From: Boswellia sacra
Taxonomy: Eukaryota; Streptophyta; Magnoliopsida; Sapindales; Burseraceae
Reading direction: 5' to 3'
DNA length: 64,000 nt
NCBI GenBank assembly: GCA_013180625.2
Contig: SNVD02012289.1
Location: forward strand, 372,001-436,000
How positions within the stretch are numbered: position 1 is the first letter of the stretch; every line of letters begins with the position of its first letter. Made by a program: the position numbers and the translations under genes. Below, piece after piece: positions 10,431-22,339 of this stretch. The notes beneath the pieces are model-generated. The model had not been told where the DNA came from, ran no database searches, and saw nothing but the letters and a program-made list of their open reading frames with translations.

Positions 10431-13358
10431 ATGGCGTGTTTAGTTTCTATAAGCTTCTGTTCGTCTCTACGTCCTCCCCAAACCTTACTGAAGGTGAGTA
10501 GAGTATCTCTGCAAAACCTCAATTCTATTTCTTCGATTTCTTCAGATACCTCTGTTTGTTTCCCGAGAAAATGACAAACTTCCTATTTGTTATTTGATTC
10601 TTGTTTGCATACCAAGCGCTTACGTTTGTGAACTTACAAATTAACTTGGAGTTGTCTTCAAACTTTTCTCTCAGAAGAATTGTCTGGAAAATTCAGCCCC
10701 GAGTAGACTTTCATACAAAGCAACTGTTAGAACAGGTTCTATTCTTCAATTTCTATTATTGCTGCTTTTTTATGCTGATAATTCGTTATTAGTATAATGA
10801 AAGTATTTTCTTGGATTATGGGATCCAATACTGATTTCTTAATGTTAAGTCATGTGGGTTAGCGTTGAATTTGAGATCAAATTAATTATGTTGAGATGCT
10901 GAAGGAAATAATTGAATGTTAATAGTTCAACTAGTTCTTCTCCAAATCAATGATAGCTTAGATACTCCATGAACCCACTTGAGTTCAAGTTGAATTTGAT
11001 GAACTAGAATTTAATCCTTTATAAGATGTCTATCCATATGCTGTGCCAGTTTGAAAATATTTCACTATATAAGGTTGTGAAAATGGGAATATAGTCATGT
11101 TGATAGTGCATTTCGTATTGAACATATTTATGGTTTGGTACAGTTGCCTGCATTGAATGGAATGACTTGGATCCTTCAAAAGTCAAGTTGAGTTGGGATG
11201 AATATTTTAAAACTTCAAGATTAAATTCTTTGGCCAGGATAGAAATTTCCAGTGCCAGCACTAAACCAATTAGTTGACTAGGTTCGGGGATTTCCCAAGT
11301 ATGTTCATTTACTGTGGGAGGAATTTAGGTTGAAGTAAATTGAAAGACTGAAATATAAAATGTTTTGGTGAACTAAACTTTGTTTGAATGATATTGAGTC
11401 ATCTTATATGTATATATTGCTATAAGAATTGATAAAATTTTTCCAAATTATGATGCAATGAATCGCATAATGTGTATGCGAATAACTAATCTATGCATCC
11501 AAACAATCCTTTTCTGTGTTTTCTTTCATAAACTTACAATTTGAGTTTTACTTGCAGCAACCAATCTGTTTGTCCCTTGCAGCTCAAGAGGCACATTTTC
11601 TGTGAGTCAGAGCTCTCATATTTATTTATCAGCATCCGTAAAGCATTTTGGTGCAATTGTTTCTTGTTCATTGGATGTAAGTTCTTGTACTCAAATGATA
11701 ATAACTGGTTATTGGGTTGGACCAGATATTGATGATGGTTGGGGTTTTGTGGAAGCTTTTGTTAATCAAATTACTTGATCTTTTCTGTGCAATTGTGACT
11801 GACTTGTATGATTTGTCTTACTAACTTGCAAGAAAGATGTTGAATGTGGAATATTCAAGTGATGATCTAAATGCTCTTGCATTATGCTAGTATGTTAACT
11901 GAAGTTGAATCATGGATAAAGGAAATTCGGTTAGTGAGTTAGCATTTGGCTAAGGAACTTGTGGATATATATTACATCTTAAATAGTCTATTTACTGCCA
12001 ACAAGGCAGCTTACACTGCCTTAAACCAGTATTTCTCTTTAGTTATATGTTCACCATGTAATGTTGTCGATGATGAAGCTACCCAATGAGGAACGAGGTC
12101 CCTTGCGTGACAATTTATACCTAACTTGTCCTACATCACTATCATTGCATTTCAGATCATTTACATATACAAATAACTAATAGCGTCTTACGGATATTAA
12201 TTTGATAAGAAATGATGGAGATATGCAGATAACTGATTATAATTACAAATACGAAGCAAAGTGCTCGCTAAAAAGTTAGTGTGAAAAATAGACTTTAAAA
12301 AGAAGAAGAAAATTAGCATAATCCAAAGACGCTCAAATTTGAATAACAAAAAAATTTTAAGGCAGCTTAGAATTGATATATATCTACATGATATTGGCAA
12401 TTCTCTTATTGAACTCATCTTAAAATCTATACCATGTATATAATGATGCAAGATTAACAATTGACTCTACAGGTGATAAAATATTTAGTCTATTTGCAAT
12501 TTAATCTAAGTGATTTACTTGTAGTGAAACCTTACATTCCATTTTTGTTACTTGAGAAGTTGGAAAAAAGGAACAAGAACTGAAAACTCTTTCTCTTTCA
12601 AACCAATATATGGAATTTGTTGAACAATATACAACCAAATTGAGGTAATTGCTTCCTTTTGTTTGTAACATTATTCAAGTTGGTTGCCAAACCTGTGAAG
12701 ACCAAGGCTTCATTTCTGTTGTACCATACACACTTGGCTTGGGAATGCCATCATAGAGAAGCTTATTTGTGATGATTATGATGGAAGGAATTTCTGTGTT
12801 TCTTATTCAAATTAACAGTAAATGTTACTGGGTCAATCTGATCTCAGTGATTATGAGACTAGGGAAAAAGAGATTGGAGTTGTTCTACCTAATATACATA
12901 TGTTGTGTGTGAAAAAAAATTTATCTATATGCTTGTGCATGCACGCATTCGTGCAGGAACATACACACTCGAATGTACACAGACACGTTCACAAGCACGT
13001 GGTATACTTTGATATGCATCAACATTGTTCCCTGGACCATCAGGGCTAAGGTGAAATTTTATTTTAAGAAGATCAAAGCAGCTTTTGAAATGTGTATTAT
13101 AAGGCACATTGCAATATGCAACTGTGTTGCACTTGCTTACAATGCTTACTGCAGCTCACATGGATGACCCATGATCCTCTGGCCTTCTGTCCTGGAGAAT
13201 GGGTGCACCAAATGTCGTGCGATACCAGTTTTCGAAGCATCGGTTGGCGCCAACCGGACAATCAATGTGATGTAGAGAACATTATGAAGTTCTATACCAC
13301 GATTCCATGGTCGGAGCCCATGGAAACAGCATCTTTTCCAAAGACATTGTACCAGTAA
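10431..13358 (+). CDS. Small protein of unknown function, possibly plastid-targeted; last exon ambiguous
   Basis: I do not recognise this gene. Exon 1 is 10431-10493 (MACLVSISFCSSLRPPQTLL), followed by a consensus GTGAGT donor; exon 2 is 10675-10735; exon 3 starts at 11558 (TNLFVPCSSRGTFSVSQSSH). The serine-rich, acid-poor N-terminus looks like a plastid transit peptide. Two endings keep the frame. (a) Exon 3 reads on to TGA at 11776-11778, ending PDIDDGWGFVEAFVNQIT, 114 residues. (b) Exon 3 ends at 11676 before a strong GTAAGT donor and joins phase 0 to 13155-13358, which is open, markedly less AT-rich than its surroundings, and ends FPKTLYQ, 148 residues. Splicing could produce both. No neighbour suggests a role. 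The gene's existence is likely because phases agree; the product is unknown. Confidence 0.42.
13241..13256. repeat. 16-bp perfect palindrome
   Basis: CGGTTGGCGCCAACCG is its own reverse complement and lies inside the GC-enriched candidate exon 13155-13358. It could be chance in coding sequence. Confidence 0.6.
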
Positions 13359-15128
13359 TACCATCCCAGCATTCTGCATTGATATTTTGGTCCGATTTCT
13401 TGAGGTTTTCGATATTATCCTCTAAAGAAATTATCATATAGTACCGCTCCACATAGGTATTATTGTACCTGAAGTTTCAAGGTTTTCAGCTTTTGTCTCT
13501 TATACCGTCTCAACTTCTGTATCATTCCTTTTCTTTTATGGGAAATATATGTAGTGGGATTTTCTTCTATTCCTTTTGTATCAAGTGCACATTACTGTTC
13601 ATCTATTAGGGAGATAAAGAGAAGAACATAAGATAGTTGACAAGTGGTCCCCCAATTGCATACAGAAACCCTAGGCTGCATCTTGATACCCTATGTCTGA
13701 CAGAAATTCTAATTTTATGTTTTAGGGTCTTAGCAATCATCTTTTTATTGAGAGATTAGCCAATCCATTTGCTTGTAATAAACAAAAAGCATGCCCGAAG
13801 ATTTGAATTGGACTTTCACGATTAATCATGTTATATAAAGCCACAAGATAGTGGTCCCCTAGTTCTAGGGTTTTGGAAAGCGCTATTTTAAGTGCATTTG
13901 CAAACCTGTGGCTTAAGTTGATAATTCTTGTTTCCTTTTTTTTTTTTAACCTGTGTAGATAAACAATTATCTTCTTTTGTAAGTAAATTACCTCCTAGTT
14001 CATGTGCAAAACCTAAAAGGAAGGCATGGATGAGATTTGTGGGGGTCTTTGTTTATATGAGATCAAACTAATAATGAAGGGATTGTTTGATTGTGAATGT
14101 GTATCCACTTTACCTATTTCTTTCCAGTCTTATCTACTCCTCTTTTGAGAGAGATTCTCTTATTTCGCTGTTAGGGTAAGTATCAGGAACTAGGAAATAG
14201 TTATCTATTTTATTATAATTCTCTATAAAAGATGAACAAAGTTGTTTTAGTTTACCCAGAGGAGCAGAAAGCATTAAGCCTATTGCAGACGAGCAGGTCA
14301 AGAGTACAGTGAATTGTTGAACACAAGGTCTTAGCCATCATCAACATGTACTGGTGACTGAAAAACGATATATATTGAAAATCATGAACTGCAATGGTCA
14401 TTATCATGCTCATGGATGTAGACACTGCACACGTGTGCATGCACAGTTATATGTTTTATCTTCTGGATGAAATGCAAAAGATAGCCAAAGAACTATAGAA
14501 ATCAGATATCAGTTTCCTTTGGCACATACATTAGAATGGCAAAAAAGTGGATAAAATATATGTTTGCACGACTGCAAGCTAGACTCGTTCACTTGATCTC
14601 CACCCAGACAAAGTTAACAGGACCTTTTATCTACGCTAGCTGCTTCGTGCTGAATAAACGGAGGTGTTATTTCAATTCCATTTCCATATATATTGAGGCA
14701 GCACTTCAGCAAGGGAACTGTTCATCCTTTGTTGATTGTACAACACTATGCTAGAACTTTAATTTCCTTAAAATTACAAATCAGTAATTAAATACTATCA
14801 ACTCCTCAAAAGTAGTACTAGTCATATATAGATTACCGAGTACAAAACATACAATCACTACTTCAGATCATCTCACTACTGCACAAAAGTTACTCTCCTC
14901 CAACGAAAGGAAAAGGGAAAAGAAAGAAGGAAATACAAAGAGAATACTAGTCAGTAGAGGAGAGAGATGTACAAGGTTACCTAACTTAATTTTTTGTGGT
15001 GGCAGTGGTTCTGCTTGCTTGAATTCAGCCCTAGAGAATGAAAACTTTCACCAATTGATTACAGACAATCTTGTTTAATGCCATCGTCTTTGCCGTCCTC
15101 ACCATAAACCCTAGAAATTAAACATTGT
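13359..15128. other. Intergenic region between two genes
   Basis: No supported gene. Short open frames here lack splice context and conserved motifs. The part just left of 15129 is the presumed 3' untranslated region of the minus-strand NF-YB gene. Confidence 0.4.
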
Positions 15129-15581
15129 TCAAGATGGTTTTGTGAGAGAGGATTTACCTTTCTCAAGAGCTCTAGACTCTAATGGAGGACTTAAAGTTTC
15201 ATTTCGCATTTGCTGGCCAATCTGGTAACTTTTATGGTTTGAATCTTCATCTTTCTCTTGGCTGCTAGTTACTTTGCTATGGTTAGCTTTTTCTCTTTCA
15301 GCTTCTCTATATTTATGCAAGTACCTCGCCATAGCCTCGGCATGGTTATCAAACCCTAGAGCACTGAGAGCCCAACAGATGTCATCTCCGTTCACAGTCT
15401 TACGATTCTCCTTATGACACTTGTCAGATGCCTCACCGGTTACAAAACTTACAAACTCCGTTGCACATTCTTGCATTGTTTGTTTGGCTTCTTTGGAGAT
15501 CTTGGCAGTTGGTGGCAGGACTTGCCTCATTATTCTACCCACGTTGGCAATAGGCAGTAGCTTATCTTGCTCATCAACCAT
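15129..15581 (-). CDS. NFYB4: NF-YB subunit of the CCAAT-binding nuclear factor Y (NF-YB4-like)
   Basis: NF-YB pairs with NF-YC through histone folds and, with NF-YA or CONSTANS-type proteins, binds CCAAT or related promoter elements in the nucleus. The single-exon frame gives 150 residues. It opens [20 protein letters not shown], the DNA-contacting start of the fold, and carries the NF-YB signatures [36 protein letters not shown] and [13 protein letters not shown], followed by [10 protein letters not shown]. The divergent, hydrophilic tail after about residue 95 is typical. The start is the ATG at 15581; the frame continues upstream to 15650 but no ATG lies there, only a GTG. The tail end AEREKANH and LEKGKSS resembles Arabidopsis NF-YB4 more than the seed LEC1 type. 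A GTAAAT after LEK could be a donor, but no second exon is needed. Confidence 0.93.
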   Translation of the reverse strand: MVDEQDKLLPIANVGRIMRQVLPPTAKISKEAKQTMQECATEFVSFVTGEASDKCHKENRKTVNGDDICWALSALGFDNHAEAMARYLHKYREAEREKANHSKVTSSQEKDEDSNHKSYQIGQQMRNETLSPPLESRALEKGKSSLTKPS

Positions 15582-15714
15582 TTCTATACTGAATTGAACT
15601 TGCTGATCTTTTGAATGACAGACACGTTGCTTTTTAATCTCCAGACTCACTTCTATATACTACATAGGTGGCTCTATGTATGTATGCATGCATGTATGTT
15701 CATGTCTATGTGCA

Positions 15715-15724
15715 TTTTATAAAA
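15715..15724 (-). promoter_or_regulatory. Possible TATA box of the NF-YB gene
   Basis: TTTTATAAAA lies about 135 bp upstream of the ATG at 15581, a reasonable distance for a leader of about 100 nt. In such AT-rich DNA chance matches are common. Confidence 0.25.
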
Positions 15725-16022
15725 CTGCTGCAGCATGCCCATCAACACAATATAATTGCTGCATGTGATGGCACAAACATAACCATCATGGAATATCAGC
15801 CAGTTTATAGTCCTACGGAAAGAACCATCATGTAGATATGCAAATGAATGTTATTATATTGATGACAATCAAAGTTTCCAGAGTACCAAAATAGGTCCAT
15901 AAATAAATTGTATGGGAAATTACCCTCTATATATATTTCAATCCGAAAGGCTAAAAGAAAGTATAAAAAGTAATAACATGATGGTAAACTTTATGTATAC
16001 ATCTAGAGCATATACAATGGCC

Positions 16023-16056
<34 letters not shown>

Positions 16057-18735
16057 AGAAGTAATTGGCAAATATTCTCTTTATAAAAACTAAACCATCA
16101 ACCCATCCGTCAAGTCCGTCTCAAAGACACCGGCCACCACTCTTGCATATATATATAATTTGCATGTAAAATTCCATGCATGGACTGGTATTTTATCAGT
16201 TAAAAGTAGTAGCTCAGAAAAGGTAACCTAAAACTGAAAATTGCAAGCTTTGTTTGGTTTGATCAGGGTAATGAAGACAAAAAATACACTAGTTTCAATA
16301 CACTAGTTTCGAACTTGGGATCATGAACTGGAGCACTGCGAGGAAAACTTTATTGGTAATTCTAGCAAATCAAATCAAGTTTTAGAGTAAATTAAAGTGA
16401 GCAATAGTTGCTTCTAGTTCACTTATAAGAAACTAGAATCTTGCTAAGCCTACTGCTTTACAATTTCACCCCCTAGATTTTAGGAATATATAATAAATCA
16501 AAATTTTAAAGCTTAAAGCGCTTACAATAGAGGGTCCCCACCACCTAGCCCTTCAACCATGTAATAAGCTTTAACCTTTTATGCTTAGCATTATATTAAG
16601 ATTAATTAAGCTTGATATATTCTTTGTACTATTCAAATGAATGGACTAAATTGGTGCACACATTAACACATTTAATTAAGTTATGATTAATATAATCTAA
16701 AAAGATCAAGCCAGACTATAAACAGTAGTGCGCCTTGATTACCTACGCTTAATTAGGTCTAATTTTAGGTATTTCTCTAATTGGAGGCCGAACATTTTCT
16801 TTATAATGAATTTGATTCTGTTAGGTTTCAGTCAAGTTCTGTGGTTGATAAGTTTCTTAGATACCAGATAATAAATTAACAATTCTGCTACAACTAATAT
16901 GCCCTATACATACATATATATAAAATTAATCACTAACCATTGACATATGAGTCACTCGTTAAGTAGAATAACCATAGACAAGCAAATAATTACACATACA
17001 TGTGCATGCACGCACAAGATTGTATATCTAACGGTGAAAATTTTAATCTGAGTGTAACAGAGAGATAAATATACACATTTGATCAATAAGACGCATGAAT
17101 CATGAACATTGCATCATGATATTTTCAATGGTTGGATTCATATACATTTATTATACCAATTTTTTTCACCATATATATACAAATGTGAGCTAGGCATGTC
17201 ACTCAGTGTTGTAGTTTGTTCATTTTATTGCTGCAGGAATATAAGCCACTACTTAACTCGTTGCCGCTTTAAAGAAAAAGTATATGCAAATGAACCACGA
17301 TCGGCCTCTCCTAGGCCATTGATATAAGTAAGGATTATGATCATGGAGGAATGATTTTATGTGCTTGTTATAGGATATATATTTGTTTGGAACGTAGGCA
17401 GTTTTTATATGAATTATATAGAGTGGGGTTACCATATATATATAATCCACTGGGGCACAATAATTAGATTATTCTTTGAACAAAATATCCAGTACAGATA
17501 ATTAACGACCATTCGTTTGAACTCTAAAATTATATTAAATTGCTATAGTTTTATGGTGTTTAATTCATCATTACTGATGCAGTGCCTTACCAAAAGTAGT
17601 TGGGGTCAGCAGCCAGTTGAAGCTTTTCAATTTTGGCCATTTCAACGCATGTTAGGATTTCAAAACCTTTCCACTAATCAATTCTGCTGTAAGCTTTTAC
17701 CAGTTTCCATTTGCAAGTAAACAATTACAGCATATATATATTGTTTCTTTCTTACTTTGATTATTCATTTCACATAGTCCAAGTTGATATACACATCTTG
17801 CTGTCGATACCTCAATGTCTAAGTAATATTTAAAAATTAAAATACTGTTGACTAGCAGAGAAGTTTAAGTATATTTGAGTGCTGTAAATCTTCAAGAAGT
17901 TGAAGAGAAACAATATATATGAAGTAATCATACGATCTATAAACCATAAAATTATGCCTACGAATCAATATAGCTCAAATATACCAAAATAATGAATTTA
18001 ATAATTAAATTATTAAGTCAGAAGAAAAACTACCTAAGCAACTACAGATTCTTTATCTTCAATCTGCTGCTTTCATATCTTTTTCACTAGCTATCCATAG
18101 TTTGATCACATAGTAACTAAAGCGAAAATATGTTAAAGATGCCACCAATAAATGTGTTTTATTTGTAGAGTTGTTATAAAAGAAGAGAACAAAAATATTC
18201 ACCACGGGTGAAAGTAACATTCATGGAGGTCTAGAGATATTGGTGCAATATAGAATCCAGGATGTATAGGTTGAATTATTGACATAAGGTTGGCTTATCT
18301 AGTAATTAACCCATTGAAAAAGTACATGCCTAAAGAGGTATTATTTTAAAGGGGTTTGTATCTAGGGTTTTTCAAACTTTATGAGCTAGCTAGGGTTTCT
18401 ATTAGTGCTTAAAATAATTAATATATAGAATGTGCAGCACAACAACTATATAGTCATGATCCTGAAAAACGAAAGACAGCCATTTGAAGAGCATGACAAA
18501 ATATCTGAATCCATTATATACTCATAATATCACCTCCATCTACTTTGTTTTGTTTGTAAGATTCCTTTTCCTCTTCACTCTTTCTCCTTACTCAATTGGG
18601 CATCTAATCTGATCTCTGATCTAGTTCGATATATGCCTTTTTCTATTGCTGGAGTACCTCAACCTTTTTTCAATTCCCTTCTTTAATTTTAACATGATTT
18701 TCCAAGCATAGCTTGTGTGGAAGCTTTAGCTTATT

Positions 18736-19035
18736 GCTTTGGCCAACATTATTATATATTCTTCTTCTCTCCAACAAAAGCTAGCTGATGATCGAAGATA
18801 TTTATGAAAAAATATATATAAATATCTTTGGAGAAAAAAAAAAAAAAAAGAAAGCTTACTCCGATCAGAAAGGACATTTTGTGAGCTTTGACCAACATTA
18901 TTATATATATTCTTCTTCTCTTCAACTAAAGCTAGCTAATGATCGAAGATATTTATGAAAAAATATATAAATATCTTCGATAAAAAAAAGAAAAGAAAGC
19001 TTACCCCAATCAGAAAGGACATTTTGTGAGCTTTA
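18736..19035. repeat. Tandem duplication, two ~150-bp copies
   Basis: About 18736-18884 and 18885-19035 are near-identical copies in direct order. Shared landmarks are CCAACATTATTATATAT, the CTTCTTCTCT run, AAAGCTAGCT, GATCGAAGATATTTATGAAA, a poly-A patch and AATCAGAAAGGACATTTTG-type ends. A few substitutions and poly-A length differences separate them, so the duplication is fairly recent. Confidence 0.85.
18942..18981. repeat. Perfect 15-bp inverted repeat with 10-nt loop
   Basis: ATCGAAGATATTTAT at 18942-18956 is exactly reverse-complemented at 18967-18981. The equivalent place in the other duplicate copy has three changes; as RNA two of them become G-U pairs. Confidence 0.7.
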
Positions 19036-20294
19036 TCATTAATTATATACCACTTTTTAGAGGTGTGATTCGTTGATTTTTAACATGTTCTATACCAGTA
19101 AGTATGTTGGCGGAGGGATGGTGTGTGTGTGTGTGTGTGTGTCTATATATATATTAAACTTTGAAGGGTTGAATCAGATGCAGCAGCCAGTTTTGCAGTG
19201 TGTGGGCTTGCAGCTTCTCTTTCTGATCTATGTTTTCGAGGATTTAGTAAAGTGTATGTAATTGCAAATTAAAGGGTAGTCTTCAAACATATTAATATAC
19301 AGATGAATCTAGTGGTGTGGCGGTGTTGGAATGTTAATATTCGATAGGTTGCATAAGTGTCAAAATGAGATGTGGGTTTTGTGTTTGTAGAATGTTTATT
19401 ATTACTATTTCAAAAGAAAAATTGTCAACGAAAAGGTCTCAATCTTATAAGTTATGTTTATTATAAATACAAGATTACGAATTTGTAGATTGTTGTTTGC
19501 AAATCAGTAATAAACCTCGTATATCTCTATTAAGAATGACCCATTTTATCATTGAAAAGATCAAATGATGGTGGTTGTTCGATAACAGTAACATAACTAT
19601 TCTCTAAACTTTGGATATCTCTAATAGTAATTTACCATTTAAGCATTGAAGAGTTCCAATGACGATAATAGTTGTAATAATATTATGGACTAAAATCATA
19701 ATATGATGAATTAACTTTATACAAGTACAAAACCTAAATTTGTTTGTATTATATATTTTCAAATATTGAATTACCTACTACTGAAGTTAAAGTTTTATTT
19801 TCCCTATATAAATTCGTCAACTTTTTACTTCTTATCCTTCTTCAAAAATATAAATGAAAAAAAAATATTTTCTCCATCTTGCTTGGAGGATGTGAAATAA
19901 AATGGGGAAGGAAAGGAACCACATATATGTGTATAAGATTTTTCCATGTTTTCGTTCGTATAGGCAAGGTCTAGGATTAGAACAAATGAATCAAATGTTG
20001 CCAATAATTTTAAATATAACTCTCATTATATTAGTTAAATATATATAACATAAAACTTTTTTCATAAAGAGCTCAAAACACAATACCATAAAATAATTTA
20101 ATTACTCAGAAAGTTAAAACGGTGATCACCATTAACATTACAACCACATGTTTTATAATGTTAACTGAAACCCAACTAACATTATTAAAGCTGGGCACGG
20201 CCCATGATTTTTCGAATTTAAGCTACCACAATTTCAACGTAGGCCCAAAAACACTTGCTCCTAAATTTGTGATCTATAAGAGCCCCCAACGCTA

Positions 20295-22337
20295 CTAGCT
20301 GGAGCTAGCCCTCAGGCCCTCACTGCATGAACCGGGAAGCTTTCGCTGCTGACTTTGTGCCACTTCTTTCTTGTCTTTTTTATCTTTAGCAAGGGCTGCA
20401 GCATTGCCCTGCATAAAAATATAGCAACCATAACTAAGTATAATACAAACTGAAATGGCAATCTAATCTATCGAGTATTTATATATAAATAATGTTGGAC
20501 CTATAACTCATTCATAACTAAAATTTTATACAACCTGAATTGATAAGATATTATTAGATGAGTAATTACCATATCATTTAATTTAATATCTTTTATTTAT
20601 TTTCATTTTTTATCTATGTGTATAACTTGTCAACTCAAGTTATATAAAAAATAGTTGTAGATGAGTTGTGAATGTAACGTTATCCTTTGTATATTGATAT
20701 TGCACTTAAACTAGATAAATAAGGAGTTCGATTGTACCAGGGAAGAAGGTTTCTTTGCATGTAGTCCAGATAGCAATTGCATTCCTGCGCATTCTTGCAG
20801 CTCTTTCATACCATCTGGCATTTCTCTTTGCAACAATCTCAATTCCTCTTGCGTATGATCTGAAGCTAAATTCATATCATCTGCTTGATCAACTCAAGAA
20901 ACGGTTATTATTATCTCGGCCTGAGAGACTGCACACATCCTTGGCTGCTTTGCTCCCATCATCGCCAACAACACATTGTCTTGAACAGAAGCAGTTGAGC
21001 TCCAAGAATCCATTTTTTCCTGTTGATAAATTGCATTTGATTACATATATCCATCTATCGCTGTCATCGTATACAGACATGAATTTTCTTTGTCTTCTTG
21101 CTATATATCCCTGTAATTTAATCCATTCTTTACTTGGAAATTTCTTAAGTTATCTATTAAGCTGAGTTTGGTTCCAGGTTTCTTTGACTGCAGTAACGTT
21201 ATAAATAGTTTGGTAAGACAATGTAACATAGAACACATTAGAAACCTTCTGAAATATATATTTCAAAAAGAAATAAAATTACCTCTGCCAAAAATTTCTC
21301 AGACTTCTCTGCATCACTTATTGATCCTTCCAAACAATCTTCTATCGGTTTATGCACATCATCACGTTGGCCATTCTACTTATCACTATCTTCATTGCCA
21401 TCAGAAGTACTATCACTATCGCTATCACTTTCTCCATTCTCACCATGGTAATACCAAGTAGCATAGCTACGTACTATCCTTTATATAAAAGATGTACATG
21501 CACCTCATTCCGAATGAATCTATATCTAGTACAACACTTCACACAAGGACAAAATTTTTTTATGTCTTCACATTGAACATGTCGACAAGCATAATCAAGA
21601 AAACTTTTAACTCCATTAAAATACTTCATAGTCGACCTTGATTCGTGCATCCATGATTTACACCGGCATCTTGTTTACAACTTTCTTTTAAGAAAAAGAG
21701 AAACCACGCTATGAGCACATAATATTAATTAGACAACACATAATCTTAATTAATTAGCATATAAATAAGTCATGTAGCGCACAGCCTTATGTGATTAGGT
21801 CTAGATAAATGTCCGAAATCAAATTAGTTGATTATTGTCATGGAAGCATATCAAATCCAAAAATCTTAACCCCAAGAATTATTTTCAAGAATATATATAG
21901 TAAATAGAAGTGTCTGAAATCAATAATACGAGTCCACCATTACTAAGATTTAACATATTGTATTCATGAGCAAACCATTTATAGCTGTTGAAACATAGGT
22001 AAACATATTACAGAATATCGCACTAAAAACACCAGCAAATTAAAATGTAATTAAAAAAAATGAAAGCATTATTTATTTGCAGGGTTGAGTTGTTGTATGT
22101 AAATAAAGACACGTTGAACATGACTCATGTGTATCCCCTCATATCACTTCATATTTCATAAAAGGAGACGCATAAATGCAAACCCAAAAATAATAATAAT
22201 AAGTAGAATAATAATGAAGGGCTACAAAGCTCACTGGGTTGTTGAAAGTTTTTGTGTTTGCTCAAAGCCAATGGATAGACTCGAGAAATACCTGAGAACC
22301 CAGATGAACAGCGTTGTTGAAGACGACGCTTAGGCAA
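20295..22337 (-). pseudogene. Acidic gene relic of unknown function, minus strand
   Basis: Not recognised. Read on the minus strand, three exon-like blocks have good borders and all join in phase 0. Block A, about 21450-21283, is strongly acidic (ENGESDSDSDSTSDGNEDSD) and ends FLAE before GTAATT. Block B, 21019-20738, reads MDSWSSTASVQDNVLLAMMG and later HTQEELRLLQREMPDGMKEL, helix-like. Block C, 20408-20295, is basic (LAKDKKDKKEVAQSQQRKLP) and ends at TAG 20297-20295. In-frame stops interrupt block A (21378-21376) and block B (20896-20894). A possible leader exon ends with a GTATTTC donor near 22286. The consistent phases argue for a former gene; the two stops argue that it is dead or that an unusual splice removes them. 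The intron between B and C holds a MITE. Confidence 0.35.
20488..20683. mobile_element. MITE with imperfect terminal inverted repeats
   Basis: The left end (AATGTTGGACCTATAACTCA, about 20491) matches the reverse complement of the right end (ATAACGTTACATTCACAACT, ending about 20683), and similarity runs inward some 55 bp with scattered mismatches. It is about 195 bp, non-coding and AT-rich. Confidence 0.5.
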
Positions 22338-22339
22338 AG

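Larger units (their letters stand above)
15650..20294. other. Gene-free region with simple repeats
   Basis: No gene is supported. It contains the presumed NF-YB promoter at its left edge, a TA/TG microsatellite at about 16023-16058, a second TG/TA run at about 19121-19153, and the tandem duplication listed separately. A pyrimidine-rich patch at about 18540-18600 resembles a leader but no coding frame follows. Confidence 0.4.

Noticed and set aside
12822..13107. Overlapping short frames on both strands rich in His and Cys
   Set aside because: Arise from GT/CA-rich simple sequence with no splice context or protein similarity recognised.
15582..15650. Extended N-terminus for NF-YB
   Set aside because: The frame is open but the only candidate start is GTG; the first ATG gives the standard conserved start.
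20755..21165. 136-codon plus-strand open frame
   Set aside because: It is the antisense of the minus-strand block that joins in phase with its neighbours; its leucine/serine-rich product shows no family motif.
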